Positions 18,167 through 28,332 of a DNA stretch of 64,000 bases are shown here, piece after piece. The stretch spans positions 1-64,000 of the forward strand of contig JAFDXI010000140.1 of NCBI GenBank assembly GCA_018268035.1, given 5' to 3'. Origin of the DNA: Bacteroidota bacterium. GTDB lineage: Bacteria; Bacteroidota; Bacteroidia; Chitinophagales; Chitinophagaceae. The notes below the pieces were generated by a model. The model searched no databases, was not told the DNA's origin, and saw nothing but the letters and a program-made list of their open reading frames with translations. Within the stretch, counting starts at the first letter, position 1. Every line of letters starts with the position of its first letter. The translations under genes were made by a program, and so were the position numbers.

Positions 18167-19429
18167 ATGATTTTTTTATCAAAATATAAACCACTTCTTA
18201 TCGCAGTTTTTTTAGCTGTCTGTGTTTTTATTTTTTCGACTTGTATCAATCATCAGCAACAACCTGAAACTTCAGTAGCAGTAACTTATGATAACGTAAC
18301 CTTTGCAGATTTTGCAGGGTCTGCTGTTTGTGCTAAATGCCATCAACAGGTTTATAATGATTATTTGCAAACAGCACATTATCTGACTTCTCAACCTGCT
18401 TTAGAAAAATATATCAGCGGCAGTTTTAAAAAGGGGGATAATGCTGTTCAATATGATATTGATAAAATTGTAAAACTTGAAAAACACAATGATAGTTTTT
18501 ACCAGGTCTATTATCACAACAATAAAGAAATTGTAAGCAGGAGGTTTGATATTGTTATTGGTTCAGGCGTGCATGGACAGACCTACCTGTCATGGATTGG
18601 AAACCACATCATAGAATTGCCTGTTTCTTATTTTACTCAAATACATCAATGGGCGAATAGTCCGGGTTATCCTTTATCACCGATTATTTTTAACCGGCCT
18701 GTTACAGCTCGCTGTCTTGAATGTCATAGCACATTTGTACAAACCATCAATTATAATCCTGATATACCACCCATGTTTGATGCTGAAAAAATGATATTGA
18801 CTATTGGTTGTGAAAAATGCCATGGCCCTGCAGCAAAGCATGTAGCTTTCCAGGAATCTCATCCTAATGACACTGTTGGAAAATTTATTATAAACCCCAA
18901 TCACTTTTCAAGACAATTGCAGCTAGATGTTTGTGCGCTTTGTCATAATGGAAAACTACAGGAAAAGAAATTACCGTTTCAGTTTGTTGCAGGAGACAGC
19001 CTGTCTCATTATTATGATGCAGATGATGCAGCCCGCAAAGCAGGTTTGATGGATGTGCATGGTAACCAGTTGGGCGTATTGTCTGCCAGCAAATGTTTTC
19101 GCCTCAGTAAAACTATGACCTGTATCACCTGCCATGATCCGCATAAAAATGAAAGAGGTAATACTGTATTATATTCGCAACGTTGTCAAAGTTGCCATAC
19201 AACGCAGCATAAAACAATCGAAGGATTAACAGATGCAGTGATAAAAAATAATTGTATTGATTGCCACATGCCCATGCAGGAATCAACATCTATTTCGTTT
19301 TTATTAAAAAAAGATAAGCCACCGGTAAATGCAATGATGCGTACACATTATATCAATGTCTATAAAAATGAAACAATGAAGTTCATTGAACAAAATTCAT
19401 CTTCTCAAAAAAATCAAAATTCAAAATGA
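18167..19429 (+). CDS. Seven-haem c-type cytochrome, membrane-anchored
   Basis: This 420-aa protein starts at the ATG at 18167; a TTG-initiated extension into the terminator is unlikely. A hydrophobic N-terminus (LLIAVFLAVCVFIF) ends in a lipobox-like STC. It carries seven CxxCH haem motifs: CAKCH (about residue 55), CLECH (183), CEKCH (215), CALCH (256), CITCH (318), CQSCH (340) and CIDCH (363). Several are followed by family words such as CEKCHGPAAKH and CITCHDPHK. It should be a periplasmic or surface electron carrier. Its last stop overlaps the next gene start (ATGA), so the two are translationally coupled. It is a clear relative of the cytochrome at 58523-60763. Confidence 0.88.
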   Translation: MIFLSKYKPLLIAVFLAVCVFIFSTCINHQQQPETSVAVTYDNVTFADFAGSAVCAKCHQQVYNDYLQTAHYLTSQPALEKYISGSFKKGDNAVQYDIDKIVKLEKHNDSFYQVYYHNNKEIVSRRFDIVIGSGVHGQTYLSWIGNHIIELPVSYFTQIHQWANSPGYPLSPIIFNRPVTARCLECHSTFVQTINYNPDIPPMFDAEKMILTIGCEKCHGPAAKHVAFQESHPNDTVGKFIINPNHFSRQLQLDVCALCHNGKLQEKKLPFQFVAGDSLSHYYDADDAARKAGLMDVHGNQLGVLSASKCFRLSKTMTCITCHDPHKNERGNTVLYSQRCQSCHTTQHKTIEGLTDAVIKNNCIDCHMPMQESTSISFLLKKDKPPVNAMMRTHYINVYKNETMKFIEQNSSSQKNQNSK

Positions 19430-22400
19430 GTTTTATAAAATGTTGTTGTAGTGACTTGCGTTATTTTATTTTTCAGAGGTTTAAAAAAATAAAAAGTAAT
19501 ATGAGGGAATGGGTTTTGATTATGAAGCTTTTTTTATTGAAGCTAACATCAATGTTTGACGCAAAGCAATCTCGTTATATTTCATTGCCTGCTTTTACTT
19601 TCATGGCAATAATTTTTTTTACATCGTGTAATAATTCGAATGAAGGCTTTGAATCACTTTCTTCATCGCATACCCATATCAATTTTGTAAACAAACCTGA
19701 AGAACATAAGGCATTCGGTATTTTATATGATCTCTATTATTATAATGGTGGTGGCGTTGCCATCGGTGATATCAATAATGATGGTTTGCCCGATATTTAT
19801 TTTACTGCCAGCAATCATGGGGGCAATAAATTATATCTCAACAAAGGCAATTTTGAATTTGAAGATATTACTGATAAAGCAGGTGTTGCAGGCACTGCAG
19901 ACTGGTGTACCGGCGCTACTATGGCTGATATAAATGGTGATGGTTTGCTCGATATTTATGTGTGTGCAGTGCAAGGGGAACACCAGTTGAAAGGCCGCAA
20001 TGAATTATTTATAAATAATGGAAATGGTACATTCACTGAGAGTGCAGAAAAATACGGGCTTGCTTTAGCTGCCTATTCCACGCAGGCGGTTTTTTTTGAT
20101 TATGATCACGATGGCGATCTTGATTGTTTTATTTTAAACCAGTCGCATCATCCCAATCAAAATATCGTTGATACCAGCCACAGAAAAGATTTTGACCCCA
20201 ATGCAGGAGATCGTTTATACAGGAATGATATCAGCACAACAGGCAGGTTCACTGATGTTTCAAAACAGGCAGGGATTTATCAAAGTAACCTGGGTTATGG
20301 ACTCGGTATTTCTGTTGCAGACTTGAATAATGATGGATGGGATGATTTATTTATCGGCAATGATTTTCATGAAAACGATTATTACTATATCAATAATGGC
20401 AACGGGACATTTACTGAAAGTGGAGCGAAACATTTTGGCCATTATTCCAGGTTTAGTATGGGCAATGATATTGCAGATTATAACAACGATGGACAGCCGG
20501 ATGTAGTAACTGTGGATATGCTACCACCCGACGAAAAAACTTTAAAGACTTATGGCAGTGATGAAAGCTATGAGATGTATAATTTCAAAATAACATCGCA
20601 TGGTTTCCAGGACCAGGTTTCCCGCAACTGCCTGCAAAAAAATAACGGTGATGGAGAGAGTTTTAGCGATGTAGGTTTAATGGCCGGTGTATCTGCAACA
20701 GACTGGAGTTGGAGTGCATTGTTTGCAGATTTTGATAATGATGGCAATAAAGATCTTTTTATTTCGAGTGGAATTGTAAAACGCCCGGTTGATCTTGACT
20801 ATGTAAAATTTGTTTCAGACCTGGCAGCCCGCATCAACCGCAATTCCTCTGATGCTTATGATAAAATTACAATGGAGAAAATGCCGGATGGTGCTTCACA
20901 TCCTTTTTTATTCCGGAACAATGCTGATGGCAGTTTTAAAGATGTAAGCAATTTGTGGGGTACCGGCAAGATGAAAGGATATTATAACGGCGCTGCTTAT
21001 GCCGATTTGAATAATGATGGCAACCTTGACCTTGTTATCAATTGCATCAATTCACCTGCATTAATATTGAAAAACAAAACTGCCGCTAAAAATGTACTCA
21101 ACATTTCATTCAAAGGCAGTGGTATGAACAAATTTGGTGTGGGATCAAAAGCATATATTTTCACGCATACTGATTCTTCAGGCATCCGCAAAATTCAAAT
21201 GCAGTATGAAGAGTTGATGCTTACCCGCGGATTCCAGTCTTCCTGTGATCCGAAACTGCATTTCGGACTGGATACTTTTAAAACTATTGACAGCATTTTA
21301 ATTGTATGGACTAATCAAAAATACCAGGTGCTGAAAAATATTCCTGTTAATAAACCTTTGATTGTTGACGAGGGCAATGCTGCTGATTCATTTCAATACC
21401 ATTTGTTTTTTCCTCCAAAACCACCAATGCTGGAAGATGTAACAGCACAAATAAATTGCAACTGGAAACATAAAGAAAATAAATTCACCGACTTTAATGT
21501 TCAATACCTGATACCGCATGAAGAAAGTACACGCGGACCAAAGATTGCTGTTGGTGATATCAATAATGATGGCCTTGATGATTTTTATGCATGTGGTGCA
21601 ACTGGCAATGCAGGTGCATTGATGGAACAACAAAAAGATGGGAAGTTTAAATCAATAGATACTGCCACATTTAATCATGATGCGCCTTATGAAGATATGG
21701 ATGCAGTGATATTTGATGCCAATAATGACGGATGGAAAGATTTGCTGGTGGTGAGTGGTGGTGGTATGCCACAGGGTAATTCACCGGCATTGCTTGAAGA
21801 CAGGCTTTATATCAATAATAAGAATGGCACTTTCACAAAGAAGACAGATTTTCTTGTTCAGAAATTATACAACAAATCCTGTGTTGCAGTTGCTGATGTA
21901 GATCACGATGGTGATTCGGATATTTTTATCGGAACGATTGAAAGCACTTTAGCAAATGATTATGGCTTACCGCAAAACTCTTTCCTGTTTTTAAATGATG
22001 GCAAAGGAAAGTTTACTGAAGCAAGTTATCAGACAATCAAATTATTGAATTTAGGTATTGTTACTTCAGCTCAGTTTGCTGATTTGAATCATGACGGCTG
22101 GCCTGATTTAATTGTTACCGGCGAATGGATGCCTGTAAAAATATTTATGAATAATCATGGAAAATTTACCGAAAGCGATATCCCCAATTCAACAGGTTTA
22201 TGGCAGAATATTACTATTGAAGATGTGAATGGTGATGGCAACCCCGATATTCTTGCAGGCAATTGGGGGCAAAATTCAAAACTATGGGCAGGTAAGAATG
22301 GACCAGTGAAACTTTATGTAAAAGATTTTGATATGAATGGAAACATTGAGCAGATACTGTGTTATACCATTGATGGAAAAGAATATACTTTCCTTGCAAA

Positions 22401-22902
22401 AGATGAATTGGAAAAAGTGATGCCGGTATTGAAAAAATATTATTTAACCTACAGTGAAGTTGCAGGTAAGACAGTACAATATATGTTTTACGATTTGTTT
22501 AAAGATTATACCGAATTGAAAGCTGAAACCTTAAGTTCTTCCTGCTTTATCAATAATGGAAAAATCGGGGCAGGTGATTCAACTTCAGGAAATGATTTTA
22601 TACAAACTGGCTTGAATAAAGATTTGCAACAGTCGCCGGTTTTTACTTTTGCGCCTATTGATAAAAATATATGTATCGCAGGTGGTAATTTTTATGGTAC
22701 GATTCCGTATGAAGGCAAATATGATGCATTGTGCCCAACCATATTTTCATGGAATAATAATCAAACCAATACTTTGTCTATCCTGCCTTCAGTAAAAGGT
22801 GAAGTAAGGGATATGAAATGGTTGAATACAGCCAAAGGGAAAATGCTTGTTGTTGCGAGAAATAATGATGGCTTATTATTTTATAAATTAAATCAGAAAT
22901 GA
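19426..22902 (+). CDS. FG-GAP/VCBS-repeat protein with ASPIC/UnbV domain
   Basis: This large exported protein carries about twelve Ca-binding repeat motifs of the form DxNxDGxxD (for example DINNDGLPDIY, DYDHDGDLDCF, DLNNDGWDDLF, DVNGDGNPDIL), predicted to form two beta-propellers. An ASPIC/UnbV domain sits between them at about residues 555-655 (GMNKFGVGSKAYIF, MLTRGFQSSCDPKLHFGL). The first ATG overlaps the cytochrome stop, but an ideal lipoprotein signal begins at Met43 (19552), ending FFTSC, so the true start may be there. Mature length is about 1090 aa. Such proteins are surface or periplasmic binding platforms, often encoded beside SusCD. Exact ligand unknown. Confidence 0.87.
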   Translation: MSFIKCCCSDLRYFIFQRFKKIKSNMREWVLIMKLFLLKLTSMFDAKQSRYISLPAFTFMAIIFFTSCNNSNEGFESLSSSHTHINFVNKPEEHKAFGILYDLYYYNGGGVAIGDINNDGLPDIYFTASNHGGNKLYLNKGNFEFEDITDKAGVAGTADWCTGATMADINGDGLLDIYVCAVQGEHQLKGRNELFINNGNGTFTESAEKYGLALAAYSTQAVFFDYDHDGDLDCFILNQSHHPNQNIVDTSHRKDFDPNAGDRLYRNDISTTGRFTDVSKQAGIYQSNLGYGLGISVADLNNDGWDDLFIGNDFHENDYYYINNGNGTFTESGAKHFGHYSRFSMGNDIADYNNDGQPDVVTVDMLPPDEKTLKTYGSDESYEMYNFKITSHGFQDQVSRNCLQKNNGDGESFSDVGLMAGVSATDWSWSALFADFDNDGNKDLFISSGIVKRPVDLDYVKFVSDLAARINRNSSDAYDKITMEKMPDGASHPFLFRNNADGSFKDVSNLWGTGKMKGYYNGAAYADLNNDGNLDLVINCINSPALILKNKTAAKNVLNISFKGSGMNKFGVGSKAYIFTHTDSSGIRKIQMQYEELMLTRGFQSSCDPKLHFGLDTFKTIDSILIVWTNQKYQVLKNIPVNKPLIVDEGNAADSFQYHLFFPPKPPMLEDVTAQINCNWKHKENKFTDFNVQYLIPHEESTRGPKIAVGDINNDGLDDFYACGATGNAGALMEQQKDGKFKSIDTATFNHDAPYEDMDAVIFDANNDGWKDLLVVSGGGMPQGNSPALLEDRLYINNKNGTFTKKTDFLVQKLYNKSCVAVADVDHDGDSDIFIGTIESTLANDYGLPQNSFLFLNDGKGKFTEASYQTIKLLNLGIVTSAQFADLNHDGWPDLIVTGEWMPVKIFMNNHGKFTESDIPNSTGLWQNITIEDVNGDGNPDILAGNWGQNSKLWAGKNGPVKLYVKDFDMNGNIEQILCYTIDGKEYTFLAKDELEKVMPVLKKYYLTYSEVAGKTVQYMFYDLFKDYTELKAETLSSSCFINNGKIGAGDSTSGNDFIQTGLNKDLQQSPVFTFAPIDKNICIAGGNFYGTIPYEGKYDALCPTIFSWNNNQTNTLSILPSVKGEVRDMKWLNTAKGKMLVVARNNDGLLFYKLNQK

Positions 22903-22921
22903 TAAACCAAAATTTCTTCTG

Positions 22922-24592
22922 ATGATTTTAAAGATGAAATTTGCCTGCTTTATTTTTTTGGTAATTATCTTTTCTTCATGCAGTAAAAAAGATAGTACCA
23001 CATCAACAACGCCACCAGTGCAAACACCAAAAGCGTTCAATGAAACGTCTTTAACTGTAAATGGTCAGATATATGGTTCAACATTGTACAACGTAAATTT
23101 CAAACCAGTTATAAAAATAACATTCACCGCACCGGTTGATGAATCTTCAGTTGCTGCAAATGTTTTAATTAAAAACAATGGCTCCCCTATAAGCTTCACA
23201 TCATCATTTTCAAATGGTGATAGTGTGCTGATTGTAAAACCAACATTATCCCCTTTATCACTTAATGAGCTGACAATATCAACAGGTTTAAAATCAAAAG
23301 ACGGGGGTGCTTTAAAAAATAGTGTCAAGGCTTCACTAATTACGCAGATGGATTCATCCGATAAATTTCAACGCATCAGCGACAGTGCTTTGCTCACATT
23401 GGTGCAACAACAAACATTAAAATATTTCTGGGATTTTGGTCATCCCGTTTCTGGCATGGCAAGAGAGAGAAATTCATCAGGTGATGTTTGTACAACAGGC
23501 GGAACAGGTTTTGGTATTATGAGTATGATTGCTGGCGCTAACCGTGGTTTTATTTCAAGAGCTGATGCATTGAACCGCATACAAAAAATTGTTTCTTTTT
23601 ATAAAAATAATTGTACTGCCTATCATGGCGCTTTTGCGCATTGGATTGATGGATCCACCGGTGCAACTGTTCCATTCAGCAGTCAGGATGATGGCGCTGA
23701 TTTGGTAGAAACATCTTATTTAATGCAGGGCTTATTGTGTGCGAGGCAATATTTTAATGCTGCAAATACTGATGAAACAAATCTTCGTAATAATATAAAT
23801 TCTTTATGGAATGCAGTTGACTGGAACTGGTTCAGGCAAAACAATCAAAATGTTTTATTCTGGCACTGGAGCCCCGATGTTGGGTGGGCAATTAATATGC
23901 AGATACAAGGCTGGAATGAAGCAATGATAGTATATGTATTGGCGGCATCCTCGAGCGCAAATGCCATACCGAAAAAAGTGTATGATGAAGGCTGGGCACA
24001 GAATGGCGCTGAAAAAAACGGGAATAAATTTTATGGAATATCATTACCACTTGGCCCTGATCTTGGCGGCCCTTTGTTTTTTGCGCATTATTCTTTCCTG
24101 GGTATAAACCCACATCAGCTTACTGATGCGTATGCAGATTACTGGACACAGGATACAGCTCATTCAAAAATTAATTTCAAATATTGTGTTGACAATCCTT
24201 CACATTTTTATGGTTATAGTAATAATTGCTGGGGTTTAACAGCCAGTGATGAACAGGGCGGTTATGATGCACATGCACCCGATAATGATAATGGCACCAT
24301 CACACCCACAGCAGCTATTTCATCTATGCCTTATACACCCACTGAAAGTATGGATGCATTGCGATTTTTCTATTACACACTTGGCGATAAACTCTGGGGT
24401 GATTATGGTTTTGTGGATGCTTTCAATTTAAACAATTTATGGTTTGCTGATTCATATTTGGCAATAGACCAGGGCCCGGAAATTGTAATGATTGAAAATT
24501 ACAGGACTGGTTTGTTGTGGAATTTATTCATGAGTTGCCCTGAGATAAAAACAGGCATGAAGGCGCTTGGATTCAGCAGCCCTTTTTTATAA
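22922..24592 (+). CDS. GH144-type glucoamylase-family protein, probable endo-beta-1,2-glucanase
   Basis: This 556-aa lipoprotein (signal ending IFSSCSKK) has a Ser/Thr/Pro linker, an N-terminal Big_5/Ig-like domain (about 35-125) and an (alpha/alpha)6 catalytic domain (about 150-550). The catalytic part has the recognisable blocks LKYFWDFGHPVSGMARERNS, TGGTGFGIMSMIAGANRGFI, QDDGADLVETSYLMQGLLCA and FADSYLAIDQGPEIVMIENY. This is the glucoamylase-like family that includes GH144 endo-beta-1,2-glucanase from Chitinophaga. The lead substrate guess is therefore beta-1,2-glucan, but some relatives act on other glucans. It follows the ASPIC gene by 19 bp and probably shares its transcript. Confidence 0.82.
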   Translation: MILKMKFACFIFLVIIFSSCSKKDSTTSTTPPVQTPKAFNETSLTVNGQIYGSTLYNVNFKPVIKITFTAPVDESSVAANVLIKNNGSPISFTSSFSNGDSVLIVKPTLSPLSLNELTISTGLKSKDGGALKNSVKASLITQMDSSDKFQRISDSALLTLVQQQTLKYFWDFGHPVSGMARERNSSGDVCTTGGTGFGIMSMIAGANRGFISRADALNRIQKIVSFYKNNCTAYHGAFAHWIDGSTGATVPFSSQDDGADLVETSYLMQGLLCARQYFNAANTDETNLRNNINSLWNAVDWNWFRQNNQNVLFWHWSPDVGWAINMQIQGWNEAMIVYVLAASSSANAIPKKVYDEGWAQNGAEKNGNKFYGISLPLGPDLGGPLFFAHYSFLGINPHQLTDAYADYWTQDTAHSKINFKYCVDNPSHFYGYSNNCWGLTASDEQGGYDAHAPDNDNGTITPTAAISSMPYTPTESMDALRFFYYTLGDKLWGDYGFVDAFNLNNLWFADSYLAIDQGPEIVMIENYRTGLLWNLFMSCPEIKTGMKALGFSSPFL

Positions 24593-25034
24593 ATAAAATT
24601 TTGTGTTAGCCAATTAAAGTCATCTTGTATTTTGAAATATTGATGAATGCAATGTTGTAGTGCTGACTTCATTTGTTTATATGATAAGCTCCTTCATAAT
24701 ATTCGTGATTTAATCACTCATTTAAATGAATTTTATCAGGTATTCACATGATTGAATACAAACCTGGTTTTTGTTTCAACCATTCATCATCCAATTAACA
24801 CAACTTAACACTTGAGTTAATATTTTTTGTTTGATGCAATCATGTTCCGTTCACCGACAGATAGCTGCGTTTAACATGCAAATTTTTTGGTTTCGTCTGA
24901 AACCGGACACTGCGTACACCTGTATAAAAAATGCTTTAACAAACCAGTGGTGTAGTATCACTTGACTTGCGCCTTTGTATGACTATACATTTACTCATTC
25001 AAAAAAAATTAAAAAAATCACTAAAACAGATTTT
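24593..25034. other. Intergenic region with small hairpin and promoter
   Basis: About 440 bp without a gene. It holds a perfect 6-bp hairpin GGTTTC-GTCT-GAAACC at 24889-24904 with no T tract, and the promoter at 24962-24993. I see nothing else in it. Confidence 0.5.
24962..24993 (+). promoter_or_regulatory. Bacteroidota-type promoter for the PepSY-like gene
   Basis: TTG (24962-24964), a 21-bp spacer and TACATTTA (24986-24993, 7/8 to TAnnTTTG) fit the Bacteroidota consensus. Transcription would begin near 25000, which rules out the in-frame ATG at 24975 and supports the start at 25035. Confidence 0.55.
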
Positions 25035-25496
25035 ATGAAAAAAGCAATCTTATATGCAGTATGTATTTTTTTAGCAACATCTGCATTCGCAACAGAAGGA
25101 CCGGCAGCAACACTCGTGCAAAAATTCAACACAACATTCCCCAATGCAAAAAATATTAAATGGAGGGAAGTAAAAGATGGTTTTTTTGTGAGTTTTTCAC
25201 AGGCTGACAATTTTTCAAAAGTATTATATGATGCTGATGGCAATTTTGTTTACTCACTGAAATATGCTGGTGCTGATGATTTGCCAACAAATGTTTTGAT
25301 GGTATTAAACAAAAAATTCGGTGAATATAAAAACCTTGGTGTTACAGAAGCAACAACACAGGACCGCACATTCTACAACGTGAAATTGTCTAAAGACGAT
25401 AAGATGTACAGTATGGATGTTTCATCTGATGGAATTATTTCAAAACTACAAAGTTATACTGATGGTACCAGCATGAATGTATCAGCAGAACAGTAA
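25035..25496 (+). CDS. PepSY-like (DUF2874/BLIP-fold) periplasmic protein
   Basis: From the ATG at 25035 this is 153 aa with a clean signal peptide (MKKAILYAVCIFLATSAFAT, cleavage after AFA). The mature part is two PepSY-like beta-alpha units: VQKFNTTFPNAKNIKWREVK with FFVSFSQ after it, then LKYAGADDLPTNVLMVLNKK. It is typical of the small Bacteroidota family annotated as putative beta-lactamase-inhibitor-like PepSY proteins, with function unknown. It is a stand-alone gene with its own promoter. Confidence 0.8.
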   Translation: MKKAILYAVCIFLATSAFATEGPAATLVQKFNTTFPNAKNIKWREVKDGFFVSFSQADNFSKVLYDADGNFVYSLKYAGADDLPTNVLMVLNKKFGEYKNLGVTEATTQDRTFYNVKLSKDDKMYSMDVSSDGIISKLQSYTDGTSMNVSAEQ

Positions 25497-25737
25497 ATTG
25501 ATGTAATGTATTTTGTGAAATTAATTTTCAACTTATAGACAAATAGCAGCAATAACAAGCAGGTTAAACAAAGGAAGAGGCAGCAAACATTTTGATAAGG
25601 ATTAAGAATGATAATTGAAAACTATCTTCTCCTTGTCCAGGTTAGCGGTCTTTTCTTTTTTCTGTATTGTATGAAAAACATTTTAATAACATCAGCATAA
25701 TTTTATAAGTTGGCGTTTCAAAAGCAAAATTTAAATT

Positions 25738-27180
25738 ATGCAAAAGCTGTTCGTAGTTATTATTTGTTTTGTTGGGTTACAATCAAAAGCACAACAACAT
25801 AATTTTTCAAATAACTATATGTTTCCAAAAGATTCATTGGTGCAACAAAAACTGGCGCACTGGCAGGATATTAAATTTGGGTTATTGATGCATTGGGGCA
25901 CTTATAGTGAATGGGGCATTGTGGAAAGCTGGAGTCTCTGCCCTGAAGATGAAGGATGGACTCAGAGGCGTGGCCCTTATGCTGCCAATTATTTTGAATA
26001 TAAAAAAGCCTATGAGCATTTGCAGACGACATTTAACCCGGTTCAATTTAATCCTGCGAAATGGGCTGCTGCGGCAAAAGATGCAGGCATGAAATATGTT
26101 GTGTTCACTACCAAACACCATGATGGATTTTGTATGTTTGATACCAGGCAAACAGATTATAAAGTAACATCTTCCAAATGCCCTTACTCTTCTAATTCAA
26201 AAAGCAATATTGCAAAAGAAATATTTGATGCTTTTCGAAAAGACAGTTTTATGATAGGCGCATATTTTTCAAAACCCGACTGGAATGTGCCTTCTTACTG
26301 GTGGCCATATTTCCCGCCAAAAGACAGAAATGTAAATTATGATCCAAAAAAATATCCAGAGAAATGGAATGAGTTTAAAACCTTTACTTATAATCAAATT
26401 AAAGAGTTGATGAGTGAATATGGACGTATGGATATTTTATGGCTGGATGGTGGATGGGTGCGGCCTAAATCAACAATTGATAAAACTGTGGAATGGCAAC
26501 GCAATATCGTTTATGATCAGGATATTGATATGCCTGCCATTGCAAAAATGGCGAGGAGTTACCAGCCGGGTTTGTTGGTAGTTGACAGAACAGTGAGTGG
26601 TGAATATGAAAACTATGCTACACCAGAACAAACTATACCATCAGAAACTTTACCTTATCCCTGGGAGAGTTGTATCACTATGGGCAATTCATGGAGCTAT
26701 GTACCCAATGATGTATATAAACCCACTAATGATATTATTCATTTGTTGCTTAAAATTATATCGAGAGGCGGTAACCTTTTATTAAATATCGGGCCTTCAC
26801 CAATGGGCGACTGGAGCGATACTGCTTATTCAAGATTGAAAGAGATTGGGGCATGGATGAAAGTGCACAACGAAGCAGTGTATAATACCATTCCTTATTC
26901 GCAAAATGAAGGCGGCAATTTGATTTACCTGCAATCAAAAGATAAAAGATATTTGTATGTATATGTGTTGAGTGATAAAAATAACGATGTGGTATTGCCG
27001 CAATCCATCAATTTAAAAGATATCCGGATTAAGAAAGGGAGCAGGGTTATTTTCATAGATGCACCCAAACATAAAATAAAATGGGAAAGTGGTAGGAATG
27101 AAACTGTATTGGAAATCCCGTCATCACTGCAAAATAAAAAAGCAGGTGACTATGCAGTAGCATTTAAAATTGAATTGTAG
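25738..27180 (+). CDS. Alpha-L-fucosidase (GH29)
   Basis: This exported GH29 retaining fucosidase is 480 aa with a signal peptide (MQKLFVVIICFVGLQSKAQ). It has the family blocks FGLLMHWGTYSEWGIVESWS, AGMKYVVFTTKHHDGFCMFD, the catalytic nucleophile Asp237 in MDILWLDGGWV, and GGNLLLNIGPSPMGDWSDTA near the C-terminus. It lacks a CBM. It releases terminal L-fucose from glycans in the periplasm or outside. It has no close partners; the nearest gene on the same strand is 240 bp upstream. Confidence 0.93.
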   Translation: MQKLFVVIICFVGLQSKAQQHNFSNNYMFPKDSLVQQKLAHWQDIKFGLLMHWGTYSEWGIVESWSLCPEDEGWTQRRGPYAANYFEYKKAYEHLQTTFNPVQFNPAKWAAAAKDAGMKYVVFTTKHHDGFCMFDTRQTDYKVTSSKCPYSSNSKSNIAKEIFDAFRKDSFMIGAYFSKPDWNVPSYWWPYFPPKDRNVNYDPKKYPEKWNEFKTFTYNQIKELMSEYGRMDILWLDGGWVRPKSTIDKTVEWQRNIVYDQDIDMPAIAKMARSYQPGLLVVDRTVSGEYENYATPEQTIPSETLPYPWESCITMGNSWSYVPNDVYKPTNDIIHLLLKIISRGGNLLLNIGPSPMGDWSDTAYSRLKEIGAWMKVHNEAVYNTIPYSQNEGGNLIYLQSKDKRYLYVYVLSDKNNDVVLPQSINLKDIRIKKGSRVIFIDAPKHKIKWESGRNETVLEIPSSLQNKKAGDYAVAFKIEL

Positions 27181-27412
27181 ATAATATTTTCTATTCGCTT
27201 GTATTTATTTTTTAGTGTAATGCAGCAGATGAAAAAATCTTGCAACAAAAAATTATTTTAAATACATTCTTACCTGCGAGAATTTTTTAAAAAAATCTGA
27301 AACCCTTTATCAGCATGAGTTTCATGCCTCTTCTTCTTTGAAAAGGTAGTATAGTTATAAATGCAAAAAATAATCATTGCAAGCAAGAGTAATAAAATTT
27401 AATTTTTTCAGA

Positions 27413-28129
27413 TTATTTCATCAGCCTCATGCGATAGGCATTCATTGCAGTTTCACCAAGTTTTGTAATCAAACGGTAATTCACCACTACACCAACAGGC
27501 GCTCCTATAACAGGAATAAGCTGTGCCATTTTTGCGAGGTCAAGATAGTCGCGGTATTCCTGTTGAAATGTGCGCCAGTCGTATTGATTAATATCATCCG
27601 GTAATTGTTTTGAATGTTTTTCCCAGTCTGTTATTTTTAAATAAACAATGCGTCTTTCCTGCTGGCTTGAAAATGCCAGTTGCATAATGTATAAAATATA
27701 GATGCGCTCTTTATAATCATTGACATCAAAACCATACATTGCTGCTACATCAAACAACAGATTTATTTTGATGCCAAGCAATAAGGGAAAATCAGCAAGG
27801 CCGAGTAATATACCGCCTGCACCTGTGGCGCCACCTTCAACTGCTGCAGTTGTTTTATACCATTTAATCCTTTCTTTTATTGCTGTTTCTTTTATTTCAA
27901 GATTACCGGTAATATTTGGTTTTGTTGTGGTAATACCTGCGCTGAACAATACCACTTTCACCATTTGTTTAATAGCTGCAGTTATTGCTATGTGTAATTT
28001 TTCAGGTATGTACCTGTTGACTTTAGTTTGTAATTTTTTTGAAAGCCTGTTGAACATTGATGGATTCTGCAACATTTTCTTTTGCCATCGTTTGAGTTCG
28101 TGTTGTGCCTTTAAGTCATAGGTCATCAT
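27413..28129 (-). CDS. EcsC family protein
   Basis: The 238-aa product matches the EcsC family (named after Bacillus EcsC, function poorly known). It shows the long alpha-helical start KRWQKKMLQNPSMFNRLSKK, a Gly-rich amphipathic stretch TTAAVEGGATGAGGILLGLA (about 104-123), and LIPVIGAPVGVVVNYRLITK near the C-terminus. There is no signal peptide; membrane association through the Gly/Ala-rich hairpin is likely. ATG at 28127-28129 or the next codon could start it. It is convergent with the fucosidase and alone on its strand. Confidence 0.82.
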   Translation of the reverse strand: MMTYDLKAQHELKRWQKKMLQNPSMFNRLSKKLQTKVNRYIPEKLHIAITAAIKQMVKVVLFSAGITTTKPNITGNLEIKETAIKERIKWYKTTAAVEGGATGAGGILLGLADFPLLLGIKINLLFDVAAMYGFDVNDYKERIYILYIMQLAFSSQQERRIVYLKITDWEKHSKQLPDDINQYDWRTFQQEYRDYLDLAKMAQLIPVIGAPVGVVVNYRLITKLGETAMNAYRMRLMK

Positions 28130-28282
28130 TTATCTTGAAAATTTTGTTGCAATGATAGGGTAGAGTGTTTAAACAGGTTGGTTAAAAACACATTGGGGTA
28201 TAAATTTTTATCAGGATAATTTTAAGAAAAATAATATTTGCTGAAAAAAGCACAATAGGGTTTGCTTTTTATTGAAATAGCA

Positions 28283-28313
28283 TTGAAAAAATATTGGCAG
28301 ATACTTAATTTCG
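28283..28313 (+). promoter_or_regulatory. Bacteroidota-type promoter for the lipoprotein at 28333
   Basis: TTG (28283-28285), an exact 20-bp spacer and TAATTTCG (28306-28313, 7/8 to TAnnTTTG) lie 20 bp before the ATG at 28333. Confidence 0.55.
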
Positions 28314-28332
28314 TTTTCAAAATCTATTCCGG

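Noticed and set aside
24889-24904. Perfect 6-bp hairpin GGTTTC-GTCT-GAAACC as a terminator of the GH144 gene
   Set aside because: It is about 300 bp after the stop and has no T tract, so termination is not supported; the role is unknown.
25608-25700. 30-codon hydrophobic frame between the PepSY-like and fucosidase genes
   Set aside because: It could encode a small membrane peptide but has no recognisable family or conserved promoter, and random AT-rich DNA often gives such frames.
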